This document shows positions 18,578 through 31,090 of a stretch of 64,000 nt of DNA, one piece after another. Each line of letters opens with the position of its first letter. Positions within the stretch are counted from its first letter, which is position 1. A program made the position numbers and the translations under genes. The notes under the pieces were generated by a model. The model saw only the letters and a program-made list of their open reading frames with translations, did not search any database and was not told the origin of the DNA. The DNA lies in NCBI RefSeq assembly GCF_003008535.1, contig NZ_CP027666.1:2035501-2099500 (forward strand). The letters are read 5' to 3'. The stretch is from Ottowia oryzae (GTDB taxonomy: Bacteria > Pseudomonadota > Gammaproteobacteria > Burkholderiales > Burkholderiaceae_C).

Positions 18578-19057
18578 ATGAATGAACAGCTTCAGCAAAA
18601 AGGCTTTCTGCTCACTGGCGTCGATGCGGCAGTGAACTGGGCCAAGACCGGGTCCTTGTGGCCGGTCACCTTCGGTCTGGCGTGCTGCGCGGTTGAGATG
18701 ATGCATGCGGCTGCGGCGCGCTACGACATCGGTCGCTTCGGCTCCGAAGTGTTTCGCGCCAGCCCACGCCAGTCCGATCTGATGATCGTGGCCGGCACGC
18801 TGTGCAACAAGATGGCGCCGGCGCTTCGCAAGGTTTACGACCAGATGGCCGAGCCGCGCTGGGTGTTGTCGATGGGTTCTTGCGCCAACGGCGGTGGCTA
18901 CTACCACTACAGCTACTCCGTTGTGCGTGGCTGTGACCGCATCGTTCCGGTGGATGTGTACGTCCCTGGCTGCCCGCCCACAGCGGAAGCGCTGCTGTAC
19001 GGGATTATCCAGCTCCAGCAGAAGGTGCGCCGCACCAACACGATTGCGCGGGTATGA
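18578..19057 (+). CDS. nuoB: NADH-quinone oxidoreductase subunit B (cluster N2)
   Basis: The 159-residue peripheral subunit carries the terminal 4Fe-4S cluster N2. The ligands are visible: tandem Cys36-Cys37 ([11 protein letters not shown]), Cys102 ([16 protein letters not shown]) and Cys132 ([14 protein letters not shown]). Its 3' end overlaps the nuoC start by four bases (ATGA), indicating coupling. Confidence 0.98.
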   Translation: MNEQLQQKGFLLTGVDAAVNWAKTGSLWPVTFGLACCAVEMMHAAAARYDIGRFGSEVFRASPRQSDLMIVAGTLCNKMAPALRKVYDQMAEPRWVLSMGSCANGGGYYHYSYSVVRGCDRIVPVDVYVPGCPPTAEALLYGIIQLQQKVRRTNTIARV

Positions 19058-19668
19058 CCATGGCTGATGTTGCAATTGCCCCAGAAGCCATTCGGGACAC
19101 TATCGCCGCCGCGCTGGGCGCCAAGGCGCTGAACGTGGAAGTCGCCCTGGGTGAGGTGGTATTGACCGTATCCCCGAGCGATTACCACGCCGCCGCATTG
19201 ATTCTGCGCGACGCGCCGGGCTGCCAGTTCGAGCAGATGATCGACCTGTGCGGACTGGATTTTTCTGCATACGGGGACGGGCGCTGGGAAGGGCCTCGCT
19301 TCGCTGCAGTGCTGCAGTTGCTGTCGGTCAGCTTGAATCAGCGCGTCCGTTTGCGCGTGTTCTGCGCCGATGACGAATTCCCGGTTCTGCCGACGGTGAC
19401 GGATGTTTGGAACGGCGCCAACTGGTATGAGCGCGAGGCGTTCGACCTGTACGGCATCATGTTCGAAGGCCACGACGACCTGCGCCGCATCCTGACCGAC
19501 TACGGTTTCATCGGCCACCCGTTCCGCAAGGACTTCCCGCTTTCCGGCCACGTCGAGATGCGCTATGACGCCGAACGCCAGCGCGTGGTCTACGAACCGG
19601 TGTCGATCGAGCCGCGCGAAGTCACGCCCCGCGTGATCCGCGAAGAAAACTACGGGGGCTTGCACTGA
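19054..19668 (+). CDS. nuoC: NADH-quinone oxidoreductase subunit C
   Basis: A 204-residue 30-kDa-type subunit, separate from nuoD (not fused as in E. coli). Family motifs are [25 protein letters not shown] and [12 protein letters not shown]. It helps form the quinone-site arm with NuoB and NuoD. A second ATG at 19060 is an equal start candidate. Confidence 0.97.
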   Translation: MTMADVAIAPEAIRDTIAAALGAKALNVEVALGEVVLTVSPSDYHAAALILRDAPGCQFEQMIDLCGLDFSAYGDGRWEGPRFAAVLQLLSVSLNQRVRLRVFCADDEFPVLPTVTDVWNGANWYEREAFDLYGIMFEGHDDLRRILTDYGFIGHPFRKDFPLSGHVEMRYDAERQRVVYEPVSIEPREVTPRVIREENYGGLH

Positions 19669-19698
19669 TCCGCCCGCCGGCGCGTCGGTTTTCCAGAC

Positions 19699-20952
19699 AT
19701 GGCTGAGATCAAGAACTACACCCTCAACTTCGGGCCACAGCACCCGGCTGCGCACGGTGTGCTGCGCCTGGTTCTCGAGATGGATGGCGAGGTGCTTCAA
19801 CGCGCCGACCCCCATATCGGCCTGCTGCACCGCGCTACCGAAAAGCTGGCCGAGCACAAGACCTACATCCAGTCGCTGCCTTACATGGACCGGCTGGATT
19901 ACGTGTCGATGATGTGCAATGAGCACGCCTACTGCCTGGCCGTTGAGCGTCTGCTGGGCATCGAGGTGCCGATCCGAGCGCAGTACATCCGTGTGATGTT
20001 CTCCGAGATCACGCGCCTTTTGAACCACCTGATGTGGCTGGGTTCGCATGGCAACGACTGTGGCTCGTCCACCATCCTGATCTACACGTTCCGTGAGCGC
20101 GAAGATTTGTTCGACGTGTACGAGGCGGTGTCTGGCGCGCGCATGCACGCCGCGTATTTCCGCCCTGGTGGCGTTTACCGCGACCTCCCGGACGCGATGC
20201 CACAGTACCGGTACAGCAAGATCCGCAGCGCCAAGGCGCTGGACGAGCTGAACGGCAACCGCAAGGGTTCGCTGCTGGACTTCATTGAAGACTTCACCAA
20301 ACGGTTCCCCCGCTTGGTGGATGAGTATGAGACCCTGCTCACCGACAACCGGATCTGGAAGCAAAGAACGGTGGGTATCGGCGTGCTGACGCCGGAGCGT
20401 GCTCTCAATTTGGGACTGACCGGGCCCATGTTGCGTGGCTCTGGCATTGCGTGGGACTTGCGCAAGAAGCAGCCCTACGAGGTCTATGACAAGATGGACT
20501 TCGACATCCCGGTCGGCAAGACGGGTGACAGCTACGACCGCTACCTGGTGCGGGTGCAGGAAATGCGGGAGTCGAACCGCATCATCCAGCAGTGCGTTAC
20601 CTGGCTGCGTGCGAACCCGGGGCCTGTCATCGTGGAGAACCACAAGGTGGCGCCGCCTTCGCGCGAAGCGATGAAGAGCAACATGGAGGAGCTGATCCAC
20701 CACTTCAAGCTCTTCACGGAGGGCATGCACGTTCCTGCGGGCGAGTCGTATGCCGCGGTCGAGCATCCCAAGGGCGAGTTCGGCATCTACATGGTGAGCG
20801 ACGGCGCCAACAAGCCTTACCGCATGCGCATTCGCGCGCCGGGCTTTGCGCACTTGGCTGCATTGGATGAGCTGTCGCGTGGGCACATGCTGGCCGACGC
20901 TGTGGCCATCATTGGCACATTGGACATTGTGTTTGGAGAAATTGATCGATGA
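19699..20952 (+). CDS. nuoD: NADH-quinone oxidoreductase subunit D
   Basis: The 417-residue 49-kDa-type subunit lines the quinone cavity and derives from [NiFe] hydrogenases. Seen are [46 protein letters not shown] and the C-terminal DIVFGEIDR. The length is usual for beta- and alphaproteobacteria. Its end overlaps nuoE by four bases. Confidence 0.98.
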   Translation: MAEIKNYTLNFGPQHPAAHGVLRLVLEMDGEVLQRADPHIGLLHRATEKLAEHKTYIQSLPYMDRLDYVSMMCNEHAYCLAVERLLGIEVPIRAQYIRVMFSEITRLLNHLMWLGSHGNDCGSSTILIYTFREREDLFDVYEAVSGARMHAAYFRPGGVYRDLPDAMPQYRYSKIRSAKALDELNGNRKGSLLDFIEDFTKRFPRLVDEYETLLTDNRIWKQRTVGIGVLTPERALNLGLTGPMLRGSGIAWDLRKKQPYEVYDKMDFDIPVGKTGDSYDRYLVRVQEMRESNRIIQQCVTWLRANPGPVIVENHKVAPPSREAMKSNMEELIHHFKLFTEGMHVPAGESYAAVEHPKGEFGIYMVSDGANKPYRMRIRAPGFAHLAALDELSRGHMLADAVAIIGTLDIVFGEIDR

Positions 20953-21473
20953 GCGCCAACGCCTCTACCACGGCCGCCGCGCCGCTGTCGGATGCGACGC
21001 GCGAGCGCTTTGCGCGCGAGGTCGCTAAGTACCCGGCCGACCAGAAGCAGTCGGCCGTGATGGCCTGTCTGTCGATCGTGCAGCAGGAGCAGGGCTGGGT
21101 CAGCCCTGAAAGCGAAGTTGCTATTGCGGCCTATCTGGATATGCCGCCGATCGCCGTGCACGAAGTCACGACGTTCTACAACATGTACAACCAGCAGCCG
21201 GTGGGGCGCTACAAGTTCGCTGTCTGTACGAACCTGCCGTGCCAGCTGCGGGGTGGACAGGCGGCGCTGGAGTATCTCGAGAACAAGCTCTCGATTCATG
21301 CGGGCGAAACCACGCCCGACGGCCGCTTCACACTGCAACAGTGCGAGTGTTTGGGCGCTTGCGCCGATGCGCCGGTGATGCTGGTCAACGACCGCACCAT
21401 GTGCAGCTTCATGAGCGACGACAAGCTGCGTCAGCTGGTGGACGAGCTCAACCAGGCGGAGGGCGCCAAATGA
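20949..21473 (+). CDS. nuoE: NADH-quinone oxidoreductase subunit E
   Basis: A 174-residue 24-kDa-type subunit with a thioredoxin-like 2Fe-2S domain. Ligand regions are [11 protein letters not shown] and [11 protein letters not shown]. It forms the NADH dehydrogenase module with NuoF. ATGA overlaps join it to both nuoD and nuoF. Confidence 0.97.
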   Translation: MSANASTTAAAPLSDATRERFAREVAKYPADQKQSAVMACLSIVQQEQGWVSPESEVAIAAYLDMPPIAVHEVTTFYNMYNQQPVGRYKFAVCTNLPCQLRGGQAALEYLENKLSIHAGETTPDGRFTLQQCECLGACADAPVMLVNDRTMCSFMSDDKLRQLVDELNQAEGAK

Positions 21474-22822
21474 ACGCCTCGCAAGTGCTTTCGCAGTTTG
21501 CCGCCACCGGTGTGCAAACCTGCTTTCACGGGCGCCACATCAATCCACAGATCTACGCCGATCTGGACGGCACCAACTGGCATTTGAAGGACTACGAAGC
21601 GCGCGGCGGGTACCAAGCGCTGCGCAAGATTCTGGGTCAGGACGGGGGCGCCGGCTTGACGCAAGATCAAGTGATCGCCACGGTCAAGGAATCTGCGCTG
21701 CGCGGGCGTGGTGGTGCGGGCTTCCCCACGGGTTTGAAGTGGAGCTTCATGCCTCGCCAGTTCCCAGGGCAGAAGTACTTGGTCTGCAACTCGGATGAGG
21801 GCGAGCCCGGTACCTGCAAGGACCGCGATATCCTCATGTTCAACCCACACATCGTGATCGAAGGCATGGCCATTGCCGCCTACGCGATGGGCACGAGCGT
21901 GGGCTACAACTACATCCACGGCGAGATCTTCGAGGTGTACGAACGCTTCGAAGCCGCCTTGGAAGAAGCGCGTGCTGCGGGCTACCTGGGCAACGGCATC
22001 ATGGGCAGCGGCTTCAATTTTCAGCTGCATGCGCACCATGGTTTTGGTGCCTATATTTGCGGCGAAGAAACCGGTCTGCTGGAATCGCTTGAAGGCAAAA
22101 AGGGCCAGCCGCGCTTCAAGCCGCCTTTCCCGGCCAGCTTTGGCCTGTACGGCAAGCCCACCACGATCAACAACACCGAGACCTTTGCCGCGGTGCCGTG
22201 GATCATTCGCAATGGCGGCCAAGCGTACCTCGAGTGTGGCAAGCCCAACAACGGCGGCACCAAGATCTACTCGATCAGTGGCGACGTCGAGCGTCCTGGG
22301 AACTACGAAATCCCGATGGGGACGCCGTTTTCCACTTTGCTCGAGCTGGCAGGTGGCGTGCGCAATGGGCGGCAGCTTAAGGCGGTGATCCCGGGTGGTT
22401 CGTCGTCGCCGGTGCTGCCTGCATCCATCATGATGGATTGCACGATGGACTACGACAGCATCGCCAAGGCCGGCTCCATGCTCGGCTCCGGCGCGGTGAT
22501 CGTGCTGGACGACACGCGTTGCATGGTCAAGTCGTTGCTGCGCCTGTCCTACTTCTACATGCACGAATCCTGCGGACAGTGCACCCCTTGCCGAGAAGGC
22601 ACGGGCTGGCTGTGGCGCTTGGTGGAACGTATTGAAAAAGGCGAGGGCCGTCCGAGCGACATGGAGTTGCTGGATTCCGTTGCCGGCAACATCATGGGGC
22701 GCACCATCTGCGCGCTGGGTGACGCGGCCGCCATGCCTGTGCGCGGCATGTTGAAGCATTTCCGACACGAGTTTGAACACCACATCGAGCACAAGCGCTG
22801 TGTGGTGCCGGCCTACGTCTGA
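21470..22822 (+). CDS. nuoF: NADH-quinone oxidoreductase subunit F
   Basis: The 450-residue NADH- and FMN-binding subunit. Motifs: [14 protein letters not shown] (NADH), [14 protein letters not shown] and [15 protein letters not shown] (FMN), and the N3 cluster ligands in [12 protein letters not shown] with a fourth Cys in [13 protein letters not shown]. The ATG at 21470 overlaps the nuoE stop; a much longer upstream frame is a nuoE shadow. Confidence 0.98.
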   Translation: MNASQVLSQFAATGVQTCFHGRHINPQIYADLDGTNWHLKDYEARGGYQALRKILGQDGGAGLTQDQVIATVKESALRGRGGAGFPTGLKWSFMPRQFPGQKYLVCNSDEGEPGTCKDRDILMFNPHIVIEGMAIAAYAMGTSVGYNYIHGEIFEVYERFEAALEEARAAGYLGNGIMGSGFNFQLHAHHGFGAYICGEETGLLESLEGKKGQPRFKPPFPASFGLYGKPTTINNTETFAAVPWIIRNGGQAYLECGKPNNGGTKIYSISGDVERPGNYEIPMGTPFSTLLELAGGVRNGRQLKAVIPGGSSSPVLPASIMMDCTMDYDSIAKAGSMLGSGAVIVLDDTRCMVKSLLRLSYFYMHESCGQCTPCREGTGWLWRLVERIEKGEGRPSDMELLDSVAGNIMGRTICALGDAAAMPVRGMLKHFRHEFEHHIEHKRCVVPAYV

Positions 22823-22842
22823 GGCTGTCCGAAAGAATCGAC

Positions 22843-24957
22843 ATGGTTGAAATCGAGATCGATGGCAAGAAGGTAGAGGTGCCTGAGGGCAGCATGGTGA
22901 TGCATGCGGCCGACAAGGCGGGCACCTACATTCCGCACTTCTGCTATCACAAGAAACTGTCCATCGCGGCCAATTGCCGCATGTGCCTGGTGGATGTGGA
23001 GAAGGCGCCCAAGCCGATGCCGGCGTGCGCAACCCCTGTCACGCAGGGCATGATCGTCCGCACGCAAAGCACCAAGGCGGTAGAGGCGCAGAAATCCGTG
23101 ATGGAGTTTCTGCTGATCAACCACCCGCTGGATTGCCCCATCTGCGACCAAGGCGGCGAATGCCAGCTGCAGGACTTGGCGGTGGGCTACGGCGGCTCTG
23201 CATCGCGCTATCACGAAGAAAAGCGTGTGGTGTTCCATAAGGATGTGGGCCCGCTCATCTCCATGGAAGAGATGAGCCGCTGCATCCACTGCACCCGCTG
23301 CGTACGCTTCGGTCAAGAGATCGCCGGCGTCATGGAATTGGGCATGGCCAACCGCGGCGAGCATGCCGAAATCGAGACGTTTGTTGGCGACACCGTCGAC
23401 TCAGAGCTCTCCGGCAACATGATCGACATTTGCCCGGTCGGTGCGCTGACCAGCAAGCCCTTCCGCTACAGCGCCCGCACTTGGGAGCTGTCGCGCCGCA
23501 AGAGCGTCAGCCCTCACGATTCCACGGGCGCCAACCTGATTGTTCAGGTGAAGAACAACCAGGTCATGCGTGTGGTACCGCTCGAAAACGAAGCCGTGAA
23601 CGAGTGCTGGATCGCCGACCGCGATCGCTTTTCCTATGAGGCACTCAACACCGAGCAGCGTCTGACCAAGCCCATGCTCAAGCAAGGCGGGCAATGGAAG
23701 GAAGTGGATTGGGCGACCGCGTTGGAGTACGTGGCCAACGGCCTTAACCAGATCAAGGCCGAGCACGGTGCAGGTGCGATTGGCGCGCTGGTCAGCCCGC
23801 AGAGCACGGTGGAAGAGCTGTATCTGGCGGGCCAGTTGGTGCGCGGCCTGGGCAGCGACAACATCGACTACCGTCTGCGCCACACTGAGTTTGCGCAAAC
23901 CGAGGGCGCCCATTGGTTGGGTACGTCCATCGCATCGTTGTCCGATCTCCAGGCGGCCTTGGTGGTGGGCAGTAATCTGCGCAAGGACCATCCGCTGTTT
24001 GCTCAGCGAATTCGCCAGGCAGCGCGCCGTGGTGCTGCGGTGGCAGCTATCACTTCGGTAGCAAATCTACGCGATGAACATGCCTGGGCGATGCCTGTGG
24101 CTGTACGGTCTCTGGGCGAGGCGGGGGAATGGTTGGCGCTGCTGGCCAACGTCGCCGCCAGTGTCGCTCAATCGCAAGGTGTGGCTGCGCCCGTGGAGGG
24201 CGAGGCCACGGCCGAAGGCCAGGCCATTGCCCAACTGCTGCTGTCTGGCGAGCGCAAGGCTATCTTGCTGGGCAACATGGCTGCGCATCACCCCAATGCA
24301 TCGTCGCTTCTGGCACTCAGCCAGTGGATCGGTCGGCAGACGGGTGCCACGGTGGGTTACCTGACAGAAGCTGGCAACACGGTTGGCGCCCAGCTGGTGG
24401 GGGCCTTGCCTGCGCGCGGCGGCCAAAACGCCGGGCAGATGCTGGCTGGCGGCTTGAAAGCCGTGCTGCTGCTGAATTGCGAGCCGGGTTACGACACCTC
24501 GGCGCCCCTGCAGGCCAGCGACATGGTGATCACGCTCAGTCCTTTCAAAGCCAATATGGACATCAGCGACGTACTGTTGCCCATCGCCCCGTTCACCGAA
24601 ACTTCCGGCACTTTCGTCAACGCTGAAGGGCGTGCACAGAGTTTCCATGCAGTGGTGCGGCCGCTCGGCGAAACCCGGCCCGCGTGGAAGGTGTTGCGGG
24701 TGCTGGGTGACATGCTGGGCGTGGTTCAGCCACCCTACGAATCCTCGCAAGAGGTGCTTGGACAGGCGCTGGGGGGATTGGGTGCTTCGTCGCAGGTCGA
24801 TCGTTCGCGCCTGAGCAATCAAACCGGCGCTGGGATTCAGTTGCGCAGTGAGGCCGTGGCGTTGGCACCAGTCAACATTTACCAACTGGACGGCATCGTC
24901 CGTCGTGCACCGTCGCTGCAAGAGACTGCCGACGCGCGTCAAGGAGCTTCGACATGA
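22843..24957 (+). CDS. nuoG: NADH-quinone oxidoreductase subunit G
   Basis: The 704-residue 75-kDa-type subunit starts with a 2Fe-2S ferredoxin domain ([17 protein letters not shown]), followed by the N5 His/Cys ligands and the N4 cluster ([35 protein letters not shown]). The C-terminal part is a decayed molybdopterin-oxidoreductase fold. Around residue 400-408 the DNA (GGCAGCTATCACTTCGGTAG) looks like the 3' half of the dispersed repeat, but this may be chance. It overlaps nuoH by four bases. Confidence 0.97.
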   Translation: MVEIEIDGKKVEVPEGSMVMHAADKAGTYIPHFCYHKKLSIAANCRMCLVDVEKAPKPMPACATPVTQGMIVRTQSTKAVEAQKSVMEFLLINHPLDCPICDQGGECQLQDLAVGYGGSASRYHEEKRVVFHKDVGPLISMEEMSRCIHCTRCVRFGQEIAGVMELGMANRGEHAEIETFVGDTVDSELSGNMIDICPVGALTSKPFRYSARTWELSRRKSVSPHDSTGANLIVQVKNNQVMRVVPLENEAVNECWIADRDRFSYEALNTEQRLTKPMLKQGGQWKEVDWATALEYVANGLNQIKAEHGAGAIGALVSPQSTVEELYLAGQLVRGLGSDNIDYRLRHTEFAQTEGAHWLGTSIASLSDLQAALVVGSNLRKDHPLFAQRIRQAARRGAAVAAITSVANLRDEHAWAMPVAVRSLGEAGEWLALLANVAASVAQSQGVAAPVEGEATAEGQAIAQLLLSGERKAILLGNMAAHHPNASSLLALSQWIGRQTGATVGYLTEAGNTVGAQLVGALPARGGQNAGQMLAGGLKAVLLLNCEPGYDTSAPLQASDMVITLSPFKANMDISDVLLPIAPFTETSGTFVNAEGRAQSFHAVVRPLGETRPAWKVLRVLGDMLGVVQPPYESSQEVLGQALGGLGASSQVDRSRLSNQTGAGIQLRSEAVALAPVNIYQLDGIVRRAPSLQETADARQGAST

Positions 24958-26030
24958 TCGATACGCTCTATCAAGCCGGCCTGAACCTGGTCGGGGCGAC
25001 GTGGTGGTCCGCCATTGCGTGGCCCGTGATCTGGAACATGCTCAAGATCGTCGTGTTGCTGCTGCCTTTGATGGGCGCCGTGGCGTACCTGACGCTCTGG
25101 GAACGTAAGCTGCTTGGCTTCATGCAGGTGCGCCACGGGCCCAACCGCGTGGGGCCTATGGGCTTGCTGCAGCCGATCGCCGATGCGGTGAAGCTGCTGA
25201 CCAAGGAGATCATTCGTCCCACCGCTGCCGCGAAAGGCTTGTTCTTCCTGGGGCCGCTGCTGGCGATCATGCCGGCCTTGGCCGCGTGGGTGGTGATCCC
25301 CTTCGGCCCAGAAGTGGCGCTTTCCAACGTCAACGCAGGCTTGTTGTTGGTGATGGCCATCACATCCATCGAGGTGTACGGCGTGATCATCGCCGGCTGG
25401 GCTTCCAACTCGAAGTACGCCTTTCTCGGTGCGCTGCGAGCATCTGCCCAGATGGTGAGCTATGAAATCGCCATGGGCTTCTGCTTCCTGGTCGTGCTCA
25501 TGGTGGCCGGCAGCATGAACATGACGCAAATCGTGCTGTCGCAGGGCGATGGGCGCTTCGCCGACATGGGCCTGGGGTTCCTCTCATGGAACTGGCTGCC
25601 GCTGCTGCCCATTTTTCTGGTCTACCTGATCTCGGGCGTTGCTGAAACCAACCGCCACCCGTTTGACGTGGTGGAGGGCGAGGCTGAAATCGTCGCCGGT
25701 CACATGGTCGAGTATTCGGGCATGGGCTTCGCAGTGTTCTTTCTGGCCGAATACGCCAGCATGTGGCTGGTGTCGATTCTTGCCGTGACCATGTTCCTTG
25801 GCGGCTGGCTGTCACCGATAGCGGCATTGGATTTCATCCCCGGATGGATCTGGCTGGCGCTGAAGACTTTCGTGGTGGTCTCGATGTTCATCTGGATTCG
25901 TGCCACTTTCCCTCGATTCCGTTACGACCAGATCATGCGTCTGGGCTGGAAGATCTTCATTCCGGTCACGCTGTTTTGGCTGGTGCTGGTGGGCATCTGG
26001 CTCAACAGCCCGTGGAACATCTGGCATTGA
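24954..26030 (+). CDS. nuoH: NADH-quinone oxidoreductase subunit H
   Basis: The 358-residue membrane subunit connects the arm to the proton-pumping part and forms part of the quinone tunnel. Family signatures: [27 protein letters not shown]-like [11 protein letters not shown], and [20 protein letters not shown]. About eight membrane helices are predicted. It overlaps nuoG by ATGA. Confidence 0.98.
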   Translation: MIDTLYQAGLNLVGATWWSAIAWPVIWNMLKIVVLLLPLMGAVAYLTLWERKLLGFMQVRHGPNRVGPMGLLQPIADAVKLLTKEIIRPTAAAKGLFFLGPLLAIMPALAAWVVIPFGPEVALSNVNAGLLLVMAITSIEVYGVIIAGWASNSKYAFLGALRASAQMVSYEIAMGFCFLVVLMVAGSMNMTQIVLSQGDGRFADMGLGFLSWNWLPLLPIFLVYLISGVAETNRHPFDVVEGEAEIVAGHMVEYSGMGFAVFFLAEYASMWLVSILAVTMFLGGWLSPIAALDFIPGWIWLALKTFVVVSMFIWIRATFPRFRYDQIMRLGWKIFIPVTLFWLVLVGIWLNSPWNIWH

Positions 26031-26052
26031 TTGAACGGCACAGGACTTCATC

Positions 26053-26562
26053 ATGGCTTCCCTAGCTGCTTCACCTTTTTCTATCAAGGACTTCCTCAAG
26101 AGCTTCATGCTCGTGGAATTGTTCAAGGGCATGGCCCTGACCGGGCGCTACGCCTTCAGCCGCAAGGTGACGGTGCAATACCCGGAAGAGAAAACGCCCT
26201 TGTCGCCGCGTTTTCGTGGTCTTCACGCGCTGCGTCGCTATGAAAACGGCGAAGAGCGCTGCATTGCCTGCAAACTCTGTGAGGCGGTGTGTCCCGCAGT
26301 GGCCATCACCATCGAAGCGGGTGAGCGCTCTGATGGCTCGCGCCGTACCAGCCGCTACGACATCGACCTGACGAAGTGCATCTTCTGTGGTTTCTGCGAA
26401 GAGAGCTGCCCCGTCGATTCGATCGTCGAAACGCCGATCTTCGAATACCACGGCGAAAAGCGCGGTGACCTCTACTTCACCAAGGACATGCTCCTGGCGG
26501 TGGGTGATCGCTACGAACCCGAAATCGCGGCAACCAAGGCGGCAGACGCCAAGTACCGCTGA
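26053..26562 (+). CDS. nuoI: NADH-quinone oxidoreductase subunit I
   Basis: A 169-residue two-cluster ferredoxin-like subunit. The two 4Fe-4S motifs are complete: [12 protein letters not shown] and [12 protein letters not shown]. An N-terminal amphipathic helix anchors it to the membrane arm. It carries electrons from NuoG towards N2 in NuoB. Confidence 0.98.
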   Translation: MASLAASPFSIKDFLKSFMLVELFKGMALTGRYAFSRKVTVQYPEEKTPLSPRFRGLHALRRYENGEERCIACKLCEAVCPAVAITIEAGERSDGSRRTSRYDIDLTKCIFCGFCEESCPVDSIVETPIFEYHGEKRGDLYFTKDMLLAVGDRYEPEIAATKAADAKYR

Positions 26563-26591
26563 GTCGGTGGGCACCAAAGAAGATACGACCC

Positions 26592-27251
26592 ATGGACGTT
26601 AAGACTGGTTTCTTTTATCTGTTCGCCCTGGTCATGCTGTTCGCAGCTTTCCGGGTGGTCACGGCGCGCAACCCTGTGCATGCCGTGCTTTATTTGATGC
26701 TCACGTTTTCGCAAGCCGCAGGTATCTGGCTGCTGTTGAAGGCGGAGTTCCTGGCGATCGTGCTGGTATTGGTTTACCTCGGCGCGGTAATGGTGCTGTT
26801 CTTGTTCGTGGTGATGATGCTGGACATCCACATTGACACGCTGCGGCAAGGTTTTTGGCGTCATTTCCCGCTGGCCCTGGCGATGGGGGCATTGATCTCG
26901 CTGGAAATGGCGGTGGTGCTTTTCGGCGGCTTCCGTGCGGGTGACGCACCTGTCGTTCCCGAAACCGTGACGAATGCAGCTGGTCAGGTCGTTCAGTATT
27001 CGAACAGCCAGGAGCTTGGTTCAATTCTGTACACGGAATACCTGTACCCGATCGAAATTGCGGCGGTGATTTTGCTGGTAGCGATGATTACCGCGATTGG
27101 CCTGACGTTGCGTGAGCGCAAGGACACCAAGAAAATCGATCCTTCCGACCAGGTCCGCGTACGTGCGCGCGACCGAATGGAGGTGGTGAAGCTGGCGGCA
27201 ACTCAGGCGCCGGTTGCGGTGGCAGTGGTGGCTGAGGAGCCCAAGAAATGA
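26592..27251 (+). CDS. nuoJ: NADH-quinone oxidoreductase subunit J
   Basis: A 219-residue membrane subunit with five helices. The third holds the conserved [21 protein letters not shown] segment around the pi-bulge. The C-terminal tail after about residue 180 is polar and variable. It overlaps nuoK by four bases. Confidence 0.96.
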   Translation: MDVKTGFFYLFALVMLFAAFRVVTARNPVHAVLYLMLTFSQAAGIWLLLKAEFLAIVLVLVYLGAVMVLFLFVVMMLDIHIDTLRQGFWRHFPLALAMGALISLEMAVVLFGGFRAGDAPVVPETVTNAAGQVVQYSNSQELGSILYTEYLYPIEIAAVILLVAMITAIGLTLRERKDTKKIDPSDQVRVRARDRMEVVKLAATQAPVAVAVVAEEPKK

Positions 27252-27556
27252 CTTTGACGCTGGCTCATTACCTGACCTTGGGCGCGATTCTGTTCGCACT
27301 GTCCGTTGTCGGCATCTTCCTTAACCGCAAGAATTTGATTGTGCTGCTGATGGCGGTCGAGCTCATGCTGCTGGCCATCAACCTCAACTTCGTCGCCTTC
27401 TCCCATTACCTGGGCGATATGCACGGCCAAGTCTTCGTGTTCTTCATTTTGACCGTGGCGGCTGCCGAGTCCGCCATCGGCCTTGCGATCCTGATGCTGC
27501 TGTTCCGTAACAAGTCGAGCATCAACGTCGACGAACTCAACTCGCTGAAGGGTTAA
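27248..27556 (+). CDS. nuoK: NADH-quinone oxidoreductase subunit K
   Basis: A 102-residue MrpC-like subunit with three helices. The two conserved membrane glutamates lie in [16 protein letters not shown] and in [11 protein letters not shown]. Normal length. It overlaps the end of nuoJ. Confidence 0.98.
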   Translation: MTLTLAHYLTLGAILFALSVVGIFLNRKNLIVLLMAVELMLLAINLNFVAFSHYLGDMHGQVFVFFILTVAAAESAIGLAILMLLFRNKSSINVDELNSLKG

Positions 27557-27564
27557 CGAGAACA

Positions 27565-29583
27565 ATGAGTCAGACCCTTTCTGCCGCCAGCCTGATCGCG
27601 GTGCCTTTGGCACCACTGGCTGGCTCACTGCTCGCCGGTATTCTCGGCACCGCTTTCGGGGGCAACCGCGTTGGGCGTTTCGCCTCGCAATCGGCCACCA
27701 TCCTGGGCGTGTTCGTCGCGTTCCTGATTTCTGCCATGACGCTCTGGAGCGTGATGGTGGACGGTGCGCACTTCAACCAGACGCTTTACGAGTGGATGAC
27801 CATCGGCTCGCTGAAGATGGAGGTCGGCTTCCTTGTCGATAGCCTCACGGCGATGATGATGTGCGTGGTGACCTTCGTGTCGTTGATGGTGCACATCTAC
27901 ACCATCGGCTACATGGCGGAAGACGATGGTTACGACAGGTTTTTCTCGTACATCTCGTTGTTCACCTTCTCGATGCTCATGCTGGTCATGAGCAACAACT
28001 TCCTCCAGCTGTTCTTCGGTTGGGAAGCGGTGGGCTTGGTTTCGTACCTGCTGATCGGCTTCTGGTACGACCGCCCCACCGCAATCTTCGCGAACATGAA
28101 GGCGTTCCTGGTCAACCGCGTTGGCGATTTCGGCTTCATCCTGGGCATTGGCTTGATCGTCGCTTTTGCCGGCACGCTGAATTACGACCAGACTTTTGCC
28201 AAGGCAGGCGAATTGGCCTCGATGACAATGCCCGGCACCAGCTGGATGCTTGTCACCGTGATCTGCATCTGCTTGTTCATCGGGGCTATGGGCAAATCGG
28301 CGCAGTTTCCTCTGCATGTCTGGTTGCCCGATTCGATGGAAGGCCCGACCCCGATTTCCGCGCTGATCCACGCGGCGACCATGGTGACTGCGGGCATCTT
28401 CATGGTGGCGCGCATGTCGCCTTTGTTTGAGCTTTCCGACACTGCGCTGAACTTCATCCTGATCATCGGCGGGATCACGGCGCTTTTCATGGGCTTTCTG
28501 GGCATTATCCAGAACGATATCAAACGCGTTATCGCCTATTCCACACTGTCCCAGCTCGGGTATATGACAGTGGCATTGGGCGCCTCTGCCTATTCGGCCG
28601 CGGTGTTCCATCTGATGACCCACGCGTTCTTCAAGGCGCTGCTGTTCTTGGCGGCGGGCTCGGTCATCATGGGTATGCACCACAACCAGGACATTCGCTG
28701 GATGGGCAACGTCCGCAAGTACATGCCCATCACCTGGATCACGTTCCTGCTTGGTTCGCTGGCATTGATCGGAACGCCGTTCTTTTCGGGCTTCTACTCC
28801 AAAGACTCCATCATTGAGGCCGTGCACGCCAGCCACCAGTCCGCCTCGGGTTTTGCATACTTTGCCGTGATTGCTGGCGTTTTCGTGACGGCCTTCTATT
28901 CGTTCCGACTCTACTTCCTCGTCTTTCACGGCAAGGAGCGTTACGACCAGAACCCGGATGCACACCACGACGACGACCATGGGCATAGTCCTGGCCACGA
29001 CGAAAAGCCGCACGAGTCGCCCTGGGTGGTTTGGCTGCCGCTGGTCTTGCTGGCAATTCCATCCGTCTTCATCGGTGCTATGTCGCTGATGCCGATGCTC
29101 TTTGGTGATTTCTTCAAGGGCGTCATTCATATCGACTCTGCCCGTCACCCGGCGATGGCGCATCTGGCTGAAGAGATTCATGGGTGGCTGCCCATGGGCT
29201 TGCACGGCTTTGTCACCATGCCGTTCTGGCTGGCCCTGTCGGGTGTGGCGCTGTCGTACTACATGTACATGATCAACCCGGCCTTGCCGGCGCGGATCAA
29301 GCAGGCCTTCCAGCCGGTCTACAAGTTGCTGGAAAGCAAGTACTACCTCGACTGGATCAACGAGAACATCATTGCCCGCGGTGCGCGCATGCTGGGTACA
29401 GGGCTTTGGCAAGTGGGTGATCGCGCGCTGATTGACGGCTTGGTCGTCAACGGTTCGTGGAAGCTCGTGGGCTGGATGGCGGGCGTGGTGCGCTGGATGC
29501 AGTCCGGCTACCTGTACCACTACGCGCTGTTGATGATCCTGGGCATCTTCGTGCTCATGACGTACTTCGTTGTGCTCAACTAA
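27565..29583 (+). CDS. nuoL: NADH-quinone oxidoreductase subunit L
   Basis: The 672-residue antiporter-like distal subunit has about 16 helices and a long lateral amphipathic helix near the C-terminus. Core motifs: FFGWEAVGLVSYLLIGFW, KSAQFPLHVWLPDSMEGPTP and HAATMVTAGIFM. A His/Asp-rich loop (AHHDDDHGHSPGHD, about residue 470) sits between helices, as in other beta-proteobacterial NuoL. Confidence 0.98.
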   Translation: MSQTLSAASLIAVPLAPLAGSLLAGILGTAFGGNRVGRFASQSATILGVFVAFLISAMTLWSVMVDGAHFNQTLYEWMTIGSLKMEVGFLVDSLTAMMMCVVTFVSLMVHIYTIGYMAEDDGYDRFFSYISLFTFSMLMLVMSNNFLQLFFGWEAVGLVSYLLIGFWYDRPTAIFANMKAFLVNRVGDFGFILGIGLIVAFAGTLNYDQTFAKAGELASMTMPGTSWMLVTVICICLFIGAMGKSAQFPLHVWLPDSMEGPTPISALIHAATMVTAGIFMVARMSPLFELSDTALNFILIIGGITALFMGFLGIIQNDIKRVIAYSTLSQLGYMTVALGASAYSAAVFHLMTHAFFKALLFLAAGSVIMGMHHNQDIRWMGNVRKYMPITWITFLLGSLALIGTPFFSGFYSKDSIIEAVHASHQSASGFAYFAVIAGVFVTAFYSFRLYFLVFHGKERYDQNPDAHHDDDHGHSPGHDEKPHESPWVVWLPLVLLAIPSVFIGAMSLMPMLFGDFFKGVIHIDSARHPAMAHLAEEIHGWLPMGLHGFVTMPFWLALSGVALSYYMYMINPALPARIKQAFQPVYKLLESKYYLDWINENIIARGARMLGTGLWQVGDRALIDGLVVNGSWKLVGWMAGVVRWMQSGYLYHYALLMILGIFVLMTYFVVLN

Positions 29584-29604
29584 TTAGGGATTGCGAGAAA
29601 GACA

Positions 29605-31080
29605 ATGGGTTGGTTGAGCCTTGCCATCTGGATGCCGATTGCGATCGGCGCCTTGCTGCTGCTGCTGGGCCGGGAAAGCCAAGTGCAGTTGGTGCGCTGG
29701 ATTGCGCTGATCGGGTCGCTGGTCAGCTTCCTGGTCACATTACCGCTCTACAGAGGCTTCCGTCTCGGCACGCCCGAGATGCAGTTTGTCGAGAATCACT
29801 CGTGGATAGCGCGTTTCAACGTGAATTACCACCTGGGTGTGGACGGCATTTCGTTCTGGTTCGTGCTCTTGACCGCTTTCATGACCGTGATCGTGGTGAT
29901 CGCGGGCTGGCAGGTGATCGAGCGGCGCGTCAACCAGTACATGGCCGCTTTCCTGATCCTGTCGGGGTTGATGATCGGCGTGTTCTGCGCACTGGATGGC
30001 GTCCTGTTCTACGTCTTCTTCGAAGCGACGCTGATCCCGATGTACCTCATCATCGGCGTCTGGGGTGGTCCGAACCGCATTTATGCCGCGTTCAAGTTTT
30101 TCCTGTACACGTTGCTGGGGTCGCTGCTTATGTTGGTGGCCTTCATCTACCTGTACGCGCGTGCCGACGGTAGTTTCGACATCCTGACCTGGCACGCCCT
30201 GCCGCTGACGGGCACCGAGCAGACGATGTTGTTCTTCGCCATGCTCGCCGCGTTCGCTGTAAAAGTGCCGATGTGGCCGGTTCACACATGGTTGCCTGAC
30301 GTCCACGTCGAGGCGCCTACAGGTGGTTCTGCCGTGCTGGCGGCGATCATGCTGAAGCTCGGTGCCTACGGTTTCCTTCGCTTCTCCCTGCCCATCCTCC
30401 CGGATGCGTCGCGCGAATGGGCGTGGCTGATGGTCGGTCTGTCTCTGGTGGCGGTGATCTATGTCGGCCTGGTGGCGCTCGTCCAGCAGGACATGAAGAA
30501 GCTGGTGGCGTATTCGTCCGTTGCCCACATGGGTTTCGTGACCCTGGGCTTCTTCATCTTCAACGACCTCGGAATCAGCGGCGGCTTGGTGCAGATGATT
30601 GCGCACGGCTTCGTCTCGGGTGCCATGTTCTTGAGCATTGGGGTGTTGTACGACCGCGTGCATTCGCGTGAAATATCCGCGTATGGCGGCGTTGTCAGCA
30701 AGATGCCCCGGTTCACCACCTTCGCGCTGCTGTTCGCTATGGCCAACTGCGGTCTGCCCGGCACCGCTGGGTTTGTCGGCGAATGGATGGTGATCCTGGG
30801 CGCCGTAAAGTTCAATTTCTGGATTGGCCTGCTGGCCGCTACCGCCTTGATTCTGGGCGCTTCCTACACGCTGTGGATGTTCAAGCGCGTGTACTTCGGC
30901 CCGGTCACCAACGACAACGTGCGCAAGCTGAAAGACATCAACGCGCGTGAGTTTTTCATGCTGTCGGTCCTGGCGGTTGCCGTGCTCTGGATGGGCATCT
31001 ATCCCAAGCCGTTCACCGATGTCATGCAGGCCTCGGTCGATAACCTGATCAAGCAGGTCGCTGTTTCCAAGCTGAATTGA
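29605..31080 (+). CDS. nuoM: NADH-quinone oxidoreductase subunit M
   Basis: A 491-residue antiporter-like subunit with 14 helices. Signature [20 protein letters not shown] followed by [34 protein letters not shown] holds the key membrane Glu. It follows nuoL by 21 bp. Confidence 0.98.
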   Translation: MGWLSLAIWMPIAIGALLLLLGRESQVQLVRWIALIGSLVSFLVTLPLYRGFRLGTPEMQFVENHSWIARFNVNYHLGVDGISFWFVLLTAFMTVIVVIAGWQVIERRVNQYMAAFLILSGLMIGVFCALDGVLFYVFFEATLIPMYLIIGVWGGPNRIYAAFKFFLYTLLGSLLMLVAFIYLYARADGSFDILTWHALPLTGTEQTMLFFAMLAAFAVKVPMWPVHTWLPDVHVEAPTGGSAVLAAIMLKLGAYGFLRFSLPILPDASREWAWLMVGLSLVAVIYVGLVALVQQDMKKLVAYSSVAHMGFVTLGFFIFNDLGISGGLVQMIAHGFVSGAMFLSIGVLYDRVHSREISAYGGVVSKMPRFTTFALLFAMANCGLPGTAGFVGEWMVILGAVKFNFWIGLLAATALILGASYTLWMFKRVYFGPVTNDNVRKLKDINAREFFMLSVLAVAVLWMGIYPKPFTDVMQASVDNLIKQVAVSKLN

Positions 31081-31090
31081 GGGTGTGCAG

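Noticed and set aside
24030..24064. Possible repeat half-copy inside nuoG
   Set aside because: Only the GCAGCTATC...GGTAG end matches. The residues ([10 protein letters not shown]) are compatible with an ordinary NuoG sequence, so it is not counted.
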